64,000 bases of DNA from Planctomycetota bacterium. Its GTDB lineage: Bacteria > Planctomycetota > Brocadiia > CAIUPP01. The position numbers and the translations under genes were made by a program. This document shows positions 1 to 6,793 of this stretch, piece after piece. Numbering within the stretch: position 1 is the first letter of the stretch; every line of letters starts with the position of its first letter. The stretch spans positions 1 through 64,000 of the forward strand of contig JAKJEM010000004.1 in NCBI GenBank assembly GCA_022705425.1, read 5' to 3'. The notes beneath the pieces are model-generated. The model made no database searches and was not told the origin of the DNA. It worked only from the letters and a program-made list of their open reading frames with translations.

Positions 1-1
1 G

Positions 2-256
2 CTCGCGGGCAGCGAGTTCTCCTTCAGCTTCAAGCCGCTCCTCATCGGCTCCGCCTCCGAGTGCCACATCCGCCTCGAAGACCCCGCCATTGACCCGCGC
101 CAGGCCCGCGTCCGCCGGCAGGAGGGCGAGGTCATCGTCGAGGACCTCGGCCGCGCCGATGCCGTCTTCGTCAACGACCGCCAGGTTCTCCGCGCCCCCA
201 TCCGCCCCGGCGACATTCTCCGCGTCGGCGGCAGTGAATTCCTCGTCCATTTGTGA
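2..256 (+). CDS. FHA domain protein, C-terminal end (partial)
   Basis: The frame is open from the left edge and stops with TGA at 254-256, giving 84 residues. They read as most of a forkhead-associated (FHA) domain: an IGS turn near residue 15, an acidic middle, then a VEDLG...FVNDR segment and a final PGDILRVGGSEFLVHL strand pair. FHA domains bind phosphothreonine peptides and act in signalling or as scaffold modules. The usual SRxH motif is poor here (DPRQARV), so phosphopeptide binding may be weak. The N-terminal part lies outside the window, so any fused domains are unknown. The next gene starts 48 bases downstream and may be co-transcribed. Confidence 0.75.
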   Translation, partial: LAGSEFSFSFKPLLIGSASECHIRLEDPAIDPRQARVRRQEGEVIVEDLGRADAVFVNDRQVLRAPIRPGDILRVGGSEFLVHL

Positions 257-304
257 TATATAGACGGACGCGTTTACCCGCGCCCCTGCCAGGAAGGAGA
301 GATC

Positions 305-778
305 ATGCCGCCGAAACTGCTCGTGGACCTCAGCCAACTGGACCTCAACCGCGTCGAAGACACCCTCGAAGGCATCCGCAAGTACAACCGCCAGCGCTTT
401 GAGATGGAACTCCTCACCGGCATCATCCATTTCGACGCCGCCGGGCAGCACGTCGTGGCCTTCAAGGACGCCTCCCCGGAGGACTTCTGGGTGCGGGGTC
501 ATATCCCGGGCCGCCCGATCATGCCGGGCGTGCTGATCTGCGAATGCGCCGCCCAGACGTGCAGCTACTACTACGGACGCACCGCCGGCGCCGACCGCTT
601 CCTGGGCTTTGCCGGGCTCGAGGCCGTCAAGTTCCGCGGGCAGATCCTTCCCGGCGACCGCCTCATCATGGTCGCCAAGGTCCGCGAGATGAAGTCCCGC
701 ATTTCCACCTTCGACTGCCAGGGCTTCGTCAAGGGCGCCATGGTGTACGAAGGAACGATCAACGGCGTCGCGCTGTAA
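305..778 (+). CDS. FabZ-like (3R)-hydroxyacyl-ACP dehydratase (hotdog fold)
   Basis: The 157-residue product is close to the usual FabZ length. It has the family signature GHIPGRPIMPGVLICE with the catalytic His at residue 66 and the catalytic Glu at residue 80, followed by AAQ and a FRGQILPGD segment typical of the second half of the hotdog fold. FabZ removes water from 3-hydroxyacyl-ACP in the cytoplasmic fatty acid elongation cycle. ATG follows an AAGGAGA ribosome site. Neighbours are FHA proteins rather than other fab genes, so a specialised lipid or polyketide role is possible. The general FabZ fold is secure; that it is the housekeeping FabZ is not. Confidence 0.88.
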   Translation: MPPKLLVDLSQLDLNRVEDTLEGIRKYNRQRFEMELLTGIIHFDAAGQHVVAFKDASPEDFWVRGHIPGRPIMPGVLICECAAQTCSYYYGRTAGADRFLGFAGLEAVKFRGQILPGDRLIMVAKVREMKSRISTFDCQGFVKGAMVYEGTINGVAL

Positions 779-807
779 CGGATTGCCCCGCGTCCGAAGG
801 AGGCGTC

Positions 808-1692
808 GTGGCCGCCGAGCGCATCTTCACCATCTTTGAGGGCCCGGACAAAGGGTTCAGCTTCGTCGTCACCGACAAGGCCGTGGGCCTCGGTCGCGAG
901 GAGGGCCGCGACGTTGTCCTGCACGATGACCGCGCCTCGCGCCTGCACGCGCGCCTGACCCCCGACGCCGACGGCGTCACCCTGGCCGACAACAACAGCT
1001 CGAACGGGACCTTCGTGAACGGAGCCCTGGTGAAAAGCGCCCGACTCCAGCCGGGCGACGTGATCGCCATCGGCAACAACCGCATCGTCTTCGGCGTGGA
1101 GCCGCCGGAGGCGTCCGAGGAGGCCCGGCGTCGCCCGCGCGCGGGCGACGGTCCCCGCAGCGGCATCACCACGGAGTTCCTCATCGAGATGCCCGCCGTC
1201 GAGGTCCAGCGCGCCGAGGTCCGCCTCGGCGGGTTCGTCAAGGCCCTGGCGGAGGCCGCCGGGGAGCTGGCCGAATCCCGCGGCCTGGCCGTGTCCGTCG
1301 AGGCCGAAATGGACCCCGACGAGGTCCAGATTGACGCGAACAAGCTCTACGCGGGTGTCGCCGGCGCGCTCTGCGAACTGCTCAAGCTCCTGCCCACCAT
1401 CGAGGAGTTGAACTGCGGAACGCGAAACATCGGCATCCTGGCCCTGCGCTACGGCTACGATCCCGCGCGCCAGGGCTTCCAGATCGAGGCGCTCTGCATC
1501 GGGCCGGCGGCGCCGGCCGCGCGCATCGCCCCGCACCTGCACGAGAAGCCTTTCAACGACGCCCGCGAGGTCGCCCGCGCTCATGCCGGCACGGCGGAGT
1601 TCCTCCCGCGCGATTCGGCCGAAACGCTGTTGCGCATCCGCCTGCCCTATGGCCCCGAGATGTCCACCAGCCCCACCCTCATCCGCCCATGA
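808..1692 (+). CDS. FHA domain protein with degenerate histidine-kinase-type ATPase domain
   Basis: The GTG at 808 is chosen because AAGGAGG lies just upstream; an open frame runs further 5' but only as a shadow of the FabZ gene. Product is 294 residues. Residues 5-97 form an FHA domain with GLGRE (27-31), SRLH (44-47) and NNSSNGTFVNG (62-72), so all phosphothreonine-binding positions are present. Residues about 125-285 resemble an HATPase_c domain: a helix with DANKLYAGVAGALCELLK where the N-box would be and a C-terminal GTAEF...TLLRIRLP end. The N-box Asn and the DxGxG/G1 boxes are not recognisable, so ATP binding is doubtful. Stop overlaps the dprA start by four bases (ATGA). Confidence 0.8.
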   Translation: MAAERIFTIFEGPDKGFSFVVTDKAVGLGREEGRDVVLHDDRASRLHARLTPDADGVTLADNNSSNGTFVNGALVKSARLQPGDVIAIGNNRIVFGVEPPEASEEARRRPRAGDGPRSGITTEFLIEMPAVEVQRAEVRLGGFVKALAEAAGELAESRGLAVSVEAEMDPDEVQIDANKLYAGVAGALCELLKLLPTIEELNCGTRNIGILALRYGYDPARQGFQIEALCIGPAAPAARIAPHLHEKPFNDAREVARAHAGTAEFLPRDSAETLLRIRLPYGPEMSTSPTLIRP

Positions 1693-2846
1693 CCGACTGT
1701 CCCCCGCACGGCGAAGCCGCCCCGTTGCCGCCGATGACGGCGGAGGAACTGCTCGAAGCGCTGGCGATCCCGGAGATGGGCCCGAAGACCCTTCGGCTGT
1801 TGCTGCGGCACTTCGGCTCCTGGGCGGCCGCGCGCGGCGCGGCGCCCGCCGAACTCAAGGCGCTGGGGCTGAACGCGGAATTCGCCCGCGCGCTGAAGGA
1901 CGGCCGGGCGGCGGCCTTCGCCGCGGACGAGGTCCGCCGGGCTCGTGAAACCGGCATCCGCCTGATGGGCTATTCCGATCCGGCCTTCCCGCCGGCGCTC
2001 CGGCTGCATGACGACCTGCCGCCGCTGCTCTACGTGCGGGGCGAACTCCGGGCGCAGGACGCGCTGGCCGTCGCCATCGTCGGCTCGCGCCGGGCCTCCG
2101 TTTACGGGACGATGCACGCCGAGCGATTCGCCTTCGAGCTCGCCCAGGCCGGCTTCACCGTCGTCAGCGGCCTGGCCCAGGGCATTGACGCCGCCGCGCA
2201 TCGCGGCGCGCTGAAGGGGCGCGGACGCACGCTCGCCGTCCTTGGCAACGGCCTGCCGGGCATTTATCCCCCGGAGCACGAAGAGCTGGCCGCGCAGGTG
2301 GCCGCCTCCGGCGCGCTGGTCTCCGAACTCCCGATCGGCACGGCGCCCGCCGCGAAAAACTTCCCTGTCCGCAACCGCATTATCGCCGCCCTCGGGCTGG
2401 GCGTGCTGGTCGTGGAGGCCGCCCGCAAGAGCGGCGCGCTTATCACCGCCCGCCTGGCCAATGAGATGGGCAAGGAGGTCTTTGCCATCCCCGGCGACAT
2501 CGGGCGTCCGCAGACGCGCGGCCCCCACCTCCTCATCCGCGACGGCGCCACTCTCGTCGAGAGCGTGCAGGACCTCCTCGACCAACTCAACCCGGACGCG
2601 AGCGGATTCCGGAGCAAGGACGACGCCGACGCGCTGCCCGATCCCCGCGCCCTCAACTTGAATCCCGTCGAACGCGCCCTCTACGACTGTCTCGACTCCG
2701 TCCCCAAGGACATAGACACCCTCACGCGCGAAACCGGTCTTTCCCCCGCCAATGCCGCCAGCACCCTGCTGGTTCTCGAGCTGCGCAAGCTCGCCGTGCA
2801 GATGCCCGGCAAACGCTATGTGCGTCCGGGGACGTTGCAGCGATAG
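1689..2846 (+). CDS. dprA: DNA processing protein DprA (Smf)
   Basis: 385 residues, normal for DprA. Residues about 15-65 look like a helix-hairpin-helix region, 110-320 are the Rossmann-like DprA core with GSRRAS (132-137), SGLAQGID (160-167), NFPVRNRIIA and the IPGDIGRPQTRG loop, and the last 60 residues form the winged-helix domain seen in many long DprA proteins. DprA binds single-stranded DNA entering the cell and loads RecA on it; it is present in many bacteria that are not known to be competent. The start overlaps the stop of the upstream FHA gene (ATGA at 1689-1692), so translation is probably coupled. Confidence 0.95.
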   Translation: MTDCPPHGEAAPLPPMTAEELLEALAIPEMGPKTLRLLLRHFGSWAAARGAAPAELKALGLNAEFARALKDGRAAAFAADEVRRARETGIRLMGYSDPAFPPALRLHDDLPPLLYVRGELRAQDALAVAIVGSRRASVYGTMHAERFAFELAQAGFTVVSGLAQGIDAAAHRGALKGRGRTLAVLGNGLPGIYPPEHEELAAQVAASGALVSELPIGTAPAAKNFPVRNRIIAALGLGVLVVEAARKSGALITARLANEMGKEVFAIPGDIGRPQTRGPHLLIRDGATLVESVQDLLDQLNPDASGFRSKDDADALPDPRALNLNPVERALYDCLDSVPKDIDTLTRETGLSPANAASTLLVLELRKLAVQMPGKRYVRPGTLQR

Positions 2847-3091
2847 TCCGTCGCGCAGCCCCTATGCTCCGGTCAGCGCGCTTCGCACGCCGTCCACCAG
2901 CCGGGCGACCTCTGCGGTCATCGGGCCAGAATGCCGCCAGAGTGGACGTCTGACCACACCACCGCCAGACGGCCGCTTAGCCAGGCCGCGTGGGTACTAA
3001 GGAAAAAGGGAGTTGCCGCAGGACCCGCGAAGGTATTGCGGTCATGGACAGGGCTTCTTTCCGATGTCCGACTCTTTCTGAGGAGGTTGCG
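2847..3091. other. Intergenic stretch without convincing gene
   Basis: Between dprA and the DUF6951-type gene I see no recognisable protein, RNA or repeat. A short open frame on the minus strand ending at about 2859 (about 45 codons) has no ribosome site and no recognised motif. AGGAGG at 3081-3086 belongs to the next gene. Confidence 0.5.
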
Positions 3092-3424
3092 ATGAATGCA
3101 TCAGTAAAGATTCAGGCGGGCGTGTGCGGCTTTCAGACCAGCGCCCGCGTTCTCACCGAAGACAGTCAGAATGTGACCTTCGAGATCGAAAGTGACTGCG
3201 GCAAGATCAGGGCCTTGGGCGGGGTGCTCAAAAAGCGCGGAGCCATTGACGCCTTTCAAGAAATCCACCCCGAAGGCGAAAGCGTTCTCCTCTCCTGTGC
3301 CCGCGAGACGTTGACGGGTTGCTGCGCGGGATGCGCCGTGCCCGTGGGCCTGTTCAAAGGCATGCAGATCGCCGCCGGGTTAGCCTTGCCGCAGGATATC
3401 GCCATCGCGTTAGCGAGGGACTAA
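3092..3424 (+). CDS. DUF6951-type small cysteine-containing protein
   Basis: Start ATG at 3092 is preceded by a perfect AGGAGG five bases upstream; an open frame extends 102 bases further 5' but has no ribosome site. The product is 110 residues with a beta-rich N-terminus (KIQAGVCGF, VTFEIESDCGKI) and a LTGCCAGCAVPVGL motif near residue 75. I recognise the overall pattern of a small conserved family annotated as DUF6951 in archaea and anaerobic bacteria; the assignment is from memory of the pattern. The clustered Cys residues (CC..C) could bind metal. Function is unknown and the gene stands alone between dprA and a transposase element. Confidence 0.8.
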   Translation: MNASVKIQAGVCGFQTSARVLTEDSQNVTFEIESDCGKIRALGGVLKKRGAIDAFQEIHPEGESVLLSCARETLTGCCAGCAVPVGLFKGMQIAAGLALPQDIAIALARD

Positions 3425-3494
3425 CCTGTAGTGTTTTCCGCGAAGTGGGACAGATGGGAGGGTGAAAAGGATTCATCAGGGGACATGTTCATCA

Positions 3495-3596
3495 GATTCA
3501 TCAGGGGACATAAGACTTATATCGCTTGACAACGGCAGGCGGATTCATCAGGGGGATTCATCAGGGGACATAAGACTTATATCGCTTGACAACGGC
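3495..3596 (+). repeat. Direct repeat pair upstream of RAYT (period 60)
   Basis: Two 42-base copies starting GATTCATCAGGGGACATAAG occur at 3495-3536 and 3555-3596, exactly 60 bases apart and identical over their length. A third, partial GGACATGTTCATCAG-like piece precedes them. Each copy contains CTTGACA, which in the downstream copy serves as the -35 box of the transposase promoter. Confidence 0.9.
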
Positions 3597-3614
3597 GTGC
3601 GGCGGATGTAGAGT
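3586..3614 (+). promoter_or_regulatory. Promoter of the RAYT gene, likely leaderless transcript
   Basis: TTGACA at 3586-3591 and TAGAGT at 3609-3614 are 17 bases apart. A start point about seven bases after the -10 box falls on the ATG at 3621, and no ribosome site precedes that ATG, so the mRNA may be leaderless. The -35 box is inside the second copy of the flanking direct repeat. Confidence 0.55.
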
Positions 3615-3620
3615 CCTGGC

Positions 3621-4307
3621 ATGAGCAGAATGGCGCGAGTGGTGGTGCCCGAGGTGGCGCATCATGTCATCCAGCGCGGCGTGCGGTCCATGGACATCTT
3701 CCGCGACGACGCCGACCGGCGGGAGTATCTTCGCCTGATGGCGGAGGAATGCGCGCGCGGAGCGGTGCGGGTGCTGGCGTGGTGCCTGATGCGCAATCAC
3801 GTCCACCTGGTGCTGACGCCGCGCGAATCGGCGGGGCTGGCGCGCGCCGTGGGCGACGCACACCGGCGGTACACGCGATACCGGAACTTCTCCGAAGGCG
3901 TGCGCGGGTATCTCTTCCAGGGGCGGTTCTTCTCGTGCCCGCTCGACGAGCAGCATCTGATCGCAGCGGTGCGGTACGTCGAGCGCAACCCCGTGCGTGC
4001 GGGCCTCGTGGCGGAGGCGTGGGCGTATCCGTGGTCGAGCGCGGCGTACCGCGTGGGGGAGGCGGAGCGCGACGCGCTGGTGACGCAGCGCGAGATCGCC
4101 GGGGCGGAGGTGAACTGGCGCGCGCTGCTGAAGCGCGACCCGCGCGAAAGCTCCGACCTGCGCCGGCACACGCGCACGGGCCGGCCGCTCGGGGCCATTG
4201 GATTCGTGCAGTCCCTCGAATCGCTCACCGGACGTCGGCTCGTGCCGCGCCGCCCGGGCCGCCCGCCCAAGAAGCCGAAAGCGAAGCCGCGGAGGGGAAG
4301 GCAGTGA
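3621..4307 (+). CDS. REP-associated tyrosine transposase (Y1_Tnp / TnpA-REP family)
   Basis: 228 residues. The N-terminal part carries the HUH-type core: MRNHVHLVL with His60 and His62 as metal ligands, and AVRYVERNPVRAGLV with Tyr119 as the expected catalytic nucleophile, which are the signature blocks of the IS200-like/RAYT family. These enzymes cleave single-stranded DNA at REP hairpins through a phosphotyrosine link. The C-terminus is basic (RRPGRPPKKPKAKPRRGR) and AT-hook-like. All catalytic residues are intact. It starts at the ATG that directly follows the promoter; the decayed copy further on shares the first ten codons almost exactly. Confidence 0.93.
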   Translation: MSRMARVVVPEVAHHVIQRGVRSMDIFRDDADRREYLRLMAEECARGAVRVLAWCLMRNHVHLVLTPRESAGLARAVGDAHRRYTRYRNFSEGVRGYLFQGRFFSCPLDEQHLIAAVRYVERNPVRAGLVAEAWAYPWSSAAYRVGEAERDALVTQREIAGAEVNWRALLKRDPRESSDLRRHTRTGRPLGAIGFVQSLESLTGRRLVPRRPGRPPKKPKAKPRRGRQ

Positions 4308-4444
4308 AAACAGTCTTGTGTCCCCTGACTACCCCTGACTACCCCCTTTTCCGCCCCGTGTTTCCGCACCGCCGCGTCAAACTACCGCCGCGATATCCGG
4401 GAAACCACTTGCGCAAACAGCGAGCTTCGCGCTACCATATGCCT

Positions 4445-4503
4445 GTCTCCGGTTGGGCCGTGATGACACTATAACACGTCCCCTCATACGCCGAACCGGA
4501 GAC
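4445..4503. repeat. Perfect 10-bp inverted repeat with 39-base loop
   Basis: GTCTCCGGTT at 4445-4454 and AACCGGAGAC at 4494-4503 are perfect inverted copies. The loop contains an AT-rich ACACTATAACAC segment with a possible -10 (TATAAC, 4470-4475) but no good -35 at 17 bases. It lies between the RAYT element and the secreted protein gene and could be an operator or a leftover of the mobile element. Confidence 0.6.
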
Positions 4504-4598
4504 GACGCTCAACCGCTAATACGGCAACAGACTGTCCTGGACAAGAGTGCTTGCTTGTATGTCATTGTTGCCGGAAAGAAGAAAGGAGTCTCGAATAC

Positions 4599-5384
4599 AT
4601 GAAGACCTCTTCCAGGCTCGCCGCGCGGTTCATTGTTGCGGGTGCCATCGGCTTCTCTTTGCTGCTGCCGACTGCCGCAAGAGCCGCAGAAACGCCGGCA
4701 GCGGTGCGCCCCGCGCTGAAAGAGTTGGATTCGGACGTGACGCAATGTCGCCGCGAGATGCGCGCCTACTGCGCTATCGCCCAGGAACTCATGGCTGCAA
4801 AGGAACTTGCTCCAAAGAAGCAGGAGACGGCCATGAAACACCTGAAGGAGGCGCAGTCCCAGTGGGCGGCGATCCGCGCCAAGTATCAGGGCAATCCGCC
4901 ACTGGAATATGCCCGCGACGGGAGGTTCAAGGTCCGGCTCGTCGAGATCGCCGAGGCGATGGAGGATATGGCCGCCCACCTCGAAGCGGGTCGCGCTAAA
5001 CGCTCGTTCCAGGCTTGCGGTTTCGCATGCGGTCTATTCGTGAGCCTACACGAGGAGAACGGACTGACCTACTCTCTTGACAAGCTCTTCCACCTGCGCA
5101 AGTCGCTCAAGGCCGCTGTGGCCGTGAACAAGAACGTCGGACTGGATGGCATCAAGAGCGTGCTCCCCGACCTGATGATGCAGCGCAACCGCGCGCTCAT
5201 GGCTCCTTGTCCCTGTCCTGACGACGCGCAGCGCTGCCAGGAATATCAGGCGGCGCTGAAGGTCGTGTCGTCCCGGCTGGACGACTTGGCCGTAGCCATG
5301 GGCCGGAACGATGCCGAGACGGCAACACGGATTCTCGACGGCCTTCTCGAATCGTGCAACAAGGCTTATGGCCTTGCCCTTTAA
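4599..5384 (+). CDS. Secreted helical protein of unknown function, Cys-containing
   Basis: ATG at 4599 is preferred because GAAAGGAG lies just upstream and because the product then begins with a classical signal peptide: basic MKTSSRLAARF, hydrophobic core, and TAARA-AE cleavage site near residue 27. Total 261 residues. The mature part is rich in helix-forming residues and has paired cysteines (QACGFACG, APCPCPDDAQRC, ESCNKAY), so disulfides or a metal/haem site are possible, though there is no CxxCH. I do not recognise the family. The next gene, a SAP/Rho_N-like small protein, begins 11 bases after the stop, so the two probably formed an operon. Confidence 0.82.
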   Translation: MKTSSRLAARFIVAGAIGFSLLLPTAARAAETPAAVRPALKELDSDVTQCRREMRAYCAIAQELMAAKELAPKKQETAMKHLKEAQSQWAAIRAKYQGNPPLEYARDGRFKVRLVEIAEAMEDMAAHLEAGRAKRSFQACGFACGLFVSLHEENGLTYSLDKLFHLRKSLKAAVAVNKNVGLDGIKSVLPDLMMQRNRALMAPCPCPDDAQRCQEYQAALKVVSSRLDDLAVAMGRNDAETATRILDGLLESCNKAYGLAL

Positions 5385-5395
5385 GGAGGCGAACC

Positions 5396-5527
5396 GTGAA
5401 AATGGCGGATGTCAGAAAGAAGGCGCGGGAACTGAGCTTGAACGCCCACGGCATGCAGAAGCCGGGCTTGATCCGCGCGATTCAGACGGTGTGTATTCGG
5501 GACATTATTCGGGGGACATACGACTGA
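5396..5527 (+). pseudogene. SAP/Rho_N-like small protein, 3' end replaced by RAYT remnant
   Basis: A strong AAGGAGG at 5383-5389 precedes GTG at 5396 (ATG two codons later is an alternative). The first 30 residues read MADVRKKARELSLNAH..KPGLIRAIQ, the start of the small SAP/Rho-N-terminal-domain proteins known in many anaerobes, which normally continue with a short acidic, Cys-containing tail. Here the frame runs into VCIRDIIRGTYD and stops at 5525-5527. That tail is encoded by sequence resembling the RAYT left flank (GGGACATTATTCGGGGGACATAC), so the gene appears truncated by insertion of a RAYT element that later decayed. The short product may still be made. Confidence 0.6.
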
Positions 5528-5600
5528 TATCCCTTGTCCACCTCCGCCCACACGCGTCGGGTCTAGTCATGAGCAGAATGGCGCGCGTGGCAGTACCGAT
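5500..5600 (+). pseudogene. Decayed RAYT 5' end and left flank
   Basis: From about 5500 the sequence resembles the intact RAYT left flank: GGGGGACATACGACTGATAT against GGGGACATAAGACTTATAT. At 5570 ATGAGCAGAATGGCGCG is identical to the first 17 bases of the transposase gene at 3621 and the next codons are near-identical; similarity then vanishes after about 30 bases. No catalytic motifs follow. The stretch 5601-5779 holds nothing else I can identify. Confidence 0.75.
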
Positions 5601-5779
5601 CCACTCGTCGGGACCGCTTGCGACCTGCAGGCCGGTCATGGCCACGCCGACCCGTCACTTTGCGCCTGTGCTGCCGTTGGCGGCTGGCCGGGGCGTCGTG
5701 TGGCGATGGTCCTGCGCCGGGCGGGGAAGATCGGGCGCGCGAACTCGGCTTGATGCGCTCCCTTGCGCTTGATGCCGCC

Positions 5780-6745
5780 TCAACGCGCTGAGGCGGCGGA
5801 GAGGCCGCGCACGGCCTCCTCGCGCTCGCGCCAGCAGGCGGCGGTCTTGCGGACGAGTTCATCGAGCCGGCGCGGGTCGGGGCGGCCGAACATGGCGGGG
5901 TAGGGGTCGCCGCCGGGGCCGAGGGGCTCGGGGGTGACGTAGCATCCTTCGCGGTTATATCCCAGCAGATACAGGGCCATGATGAGCGTATCGAGGTCGA
6001 GCGCGCCCTCGCCGAGCGCGCAGCGGTTCGAGTCGGCGAGGTGCAGGTTCGTCAGGCGCTTGCCGGCCAGGAGCACGGCCTCGGCGATGTGGGCTTCCTC
6101 GGACTGCATGTGATAGACGTCGCCGTTGATGTGCTGGACGGCGGGGTGGGCGACGGCGGCGATGTAGTCGAGCGCGTCGCGGACGGTGTGGCAGAAGCTG
6201 ACCTCGGCGGAGCGGATCGGCTCGACGGCGGCCTTGAGACCGGCCTCGGCAAAGGCATCGGCGACGCGGCGCAGGGTCTCGACGGAGCGATGGAACTCGC
6301 TGTCGTCGCTCTTTCGGGGCCGCCCGACCGCGCCGGGGACGACCAGGAAGTACCCCGCGCCCGCCTCTCGCCCGAGGGCGAGGTTGCGGCGGATGTAGTC
6401 CACCGCGTTCTGGCGGATGATGCCGCGCGGACTGGAAAGATCGTTGTCGGCGGAGAACATGCCGCAGATTCCGGCGACGCGCAGTCCGTGGTCGCCCAGG
6501 ACGCGGCGGGCCCCGGCGGCGTCATAGCCCAGGTCGGGCCCGTAGCGGTTGCCGTGGAGCTCGATGAAGCGGATGCCGTGGCGTTCCAGCCGGCGGGCGG
6601 AGTCGGCCAGGGGCTCGATGCCGAAGCCCCAATTGCTCCAGGAGAGGTTCAGGCGCGCGCGCAGGCGCTCGGGATGCGCCTTCTTGAGGGTAAGGAACTT
6701 CCGACGGATGGCGAGGTTCTTCTGCTCGAAGTTCTGGGGTTTCAT
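5780..6745 (-). CDS. Sugar phosphate isomerase/epimerase (AP endonuclease 2 fold)
   Basis: 321 residues with the TIM-barrel pattern of the xylose-isomerase-like/AP2Ec family: FIELHGNRYG, GAGYFLVVPG, AVEPIRSAEVSFCH, HINGDVYHM, LTNLHLADSNRC and YVTPEPLG. The Glu, Asp, His and Glu in the last four blocks match the metal-binding set of D-psicose/tagatose 3-epimerases. A keto-sugar or inositol derivative is a likely substrate; the exact one cannot be read. Last gene of a minus-strand run after DUF116, AroA and an FAD oxidoreductase (48-base gap to the latter). A GCCGCCTCA/TGAGGCGGC hairpin at 5774-5797 covers the stop but lacks a T-run. Confidence 0.88.
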   Translation of the reverse strand: MKPQNFEQKNLAIRRKFLTLKKAHPERLRARLNLSWSNWGFGIEPLADSARRLERHGIRFIELHGNRYGPDLGYDAAGARRVLGDHGLRVAGICGMFSADNDLSSPRGIIRQNAVDYIRRNLALGREAGAGYFLVVPGAVGRPRKSDDSEFHRSVETLRRVADAFAEAGLKAAVEPIRSAEVSFCHTVRDALDYIAAVAHPAVQHINGDVYHMQSEEAHIAEAVLLAGKRLTNLHLADSNRCALGEGALDLDTLIMALYLLGYNREGCYVTPEPLGPGGDPYPAMFGRPDPRRLDELVRKTAACWREREEAVRGLSAASAR

Positions 6746-6793
6746 CGTTGATCTCCGAAGACAGGAAACGGGCGCGCCGTGTCGCGCGGACGA

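Larger units (their letters stand above)
3495..4329 (+). mobile_element. RAYT element: REP-associated tyrosine transposase with flanking inverted repeats
   Basis: The transposase gene lies between ATCAGGGGACATAAGACT (two copies upstream) and its inverted counterpart AGTCTTGTGTCCCCTGAC at 4312-4329; reverse complementing the latter matches the former at 16 of 18 positions. CCCCTGACTACCCCTGACTACCCCC continues the right end with short repeats. This layout, a single Y1-type transposase between inverted REP-like sequences, is what is known for RAYT loci. No second ORF is present. A decayed relative lies at 5500-5600. Confidence 0.8.

Noticed and set aside
2847-3091. Short minus-strand frame between dprA and the DUF6951-type gene
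   Set aside because: About 45 codons, no ribosome site, no recognised motif.
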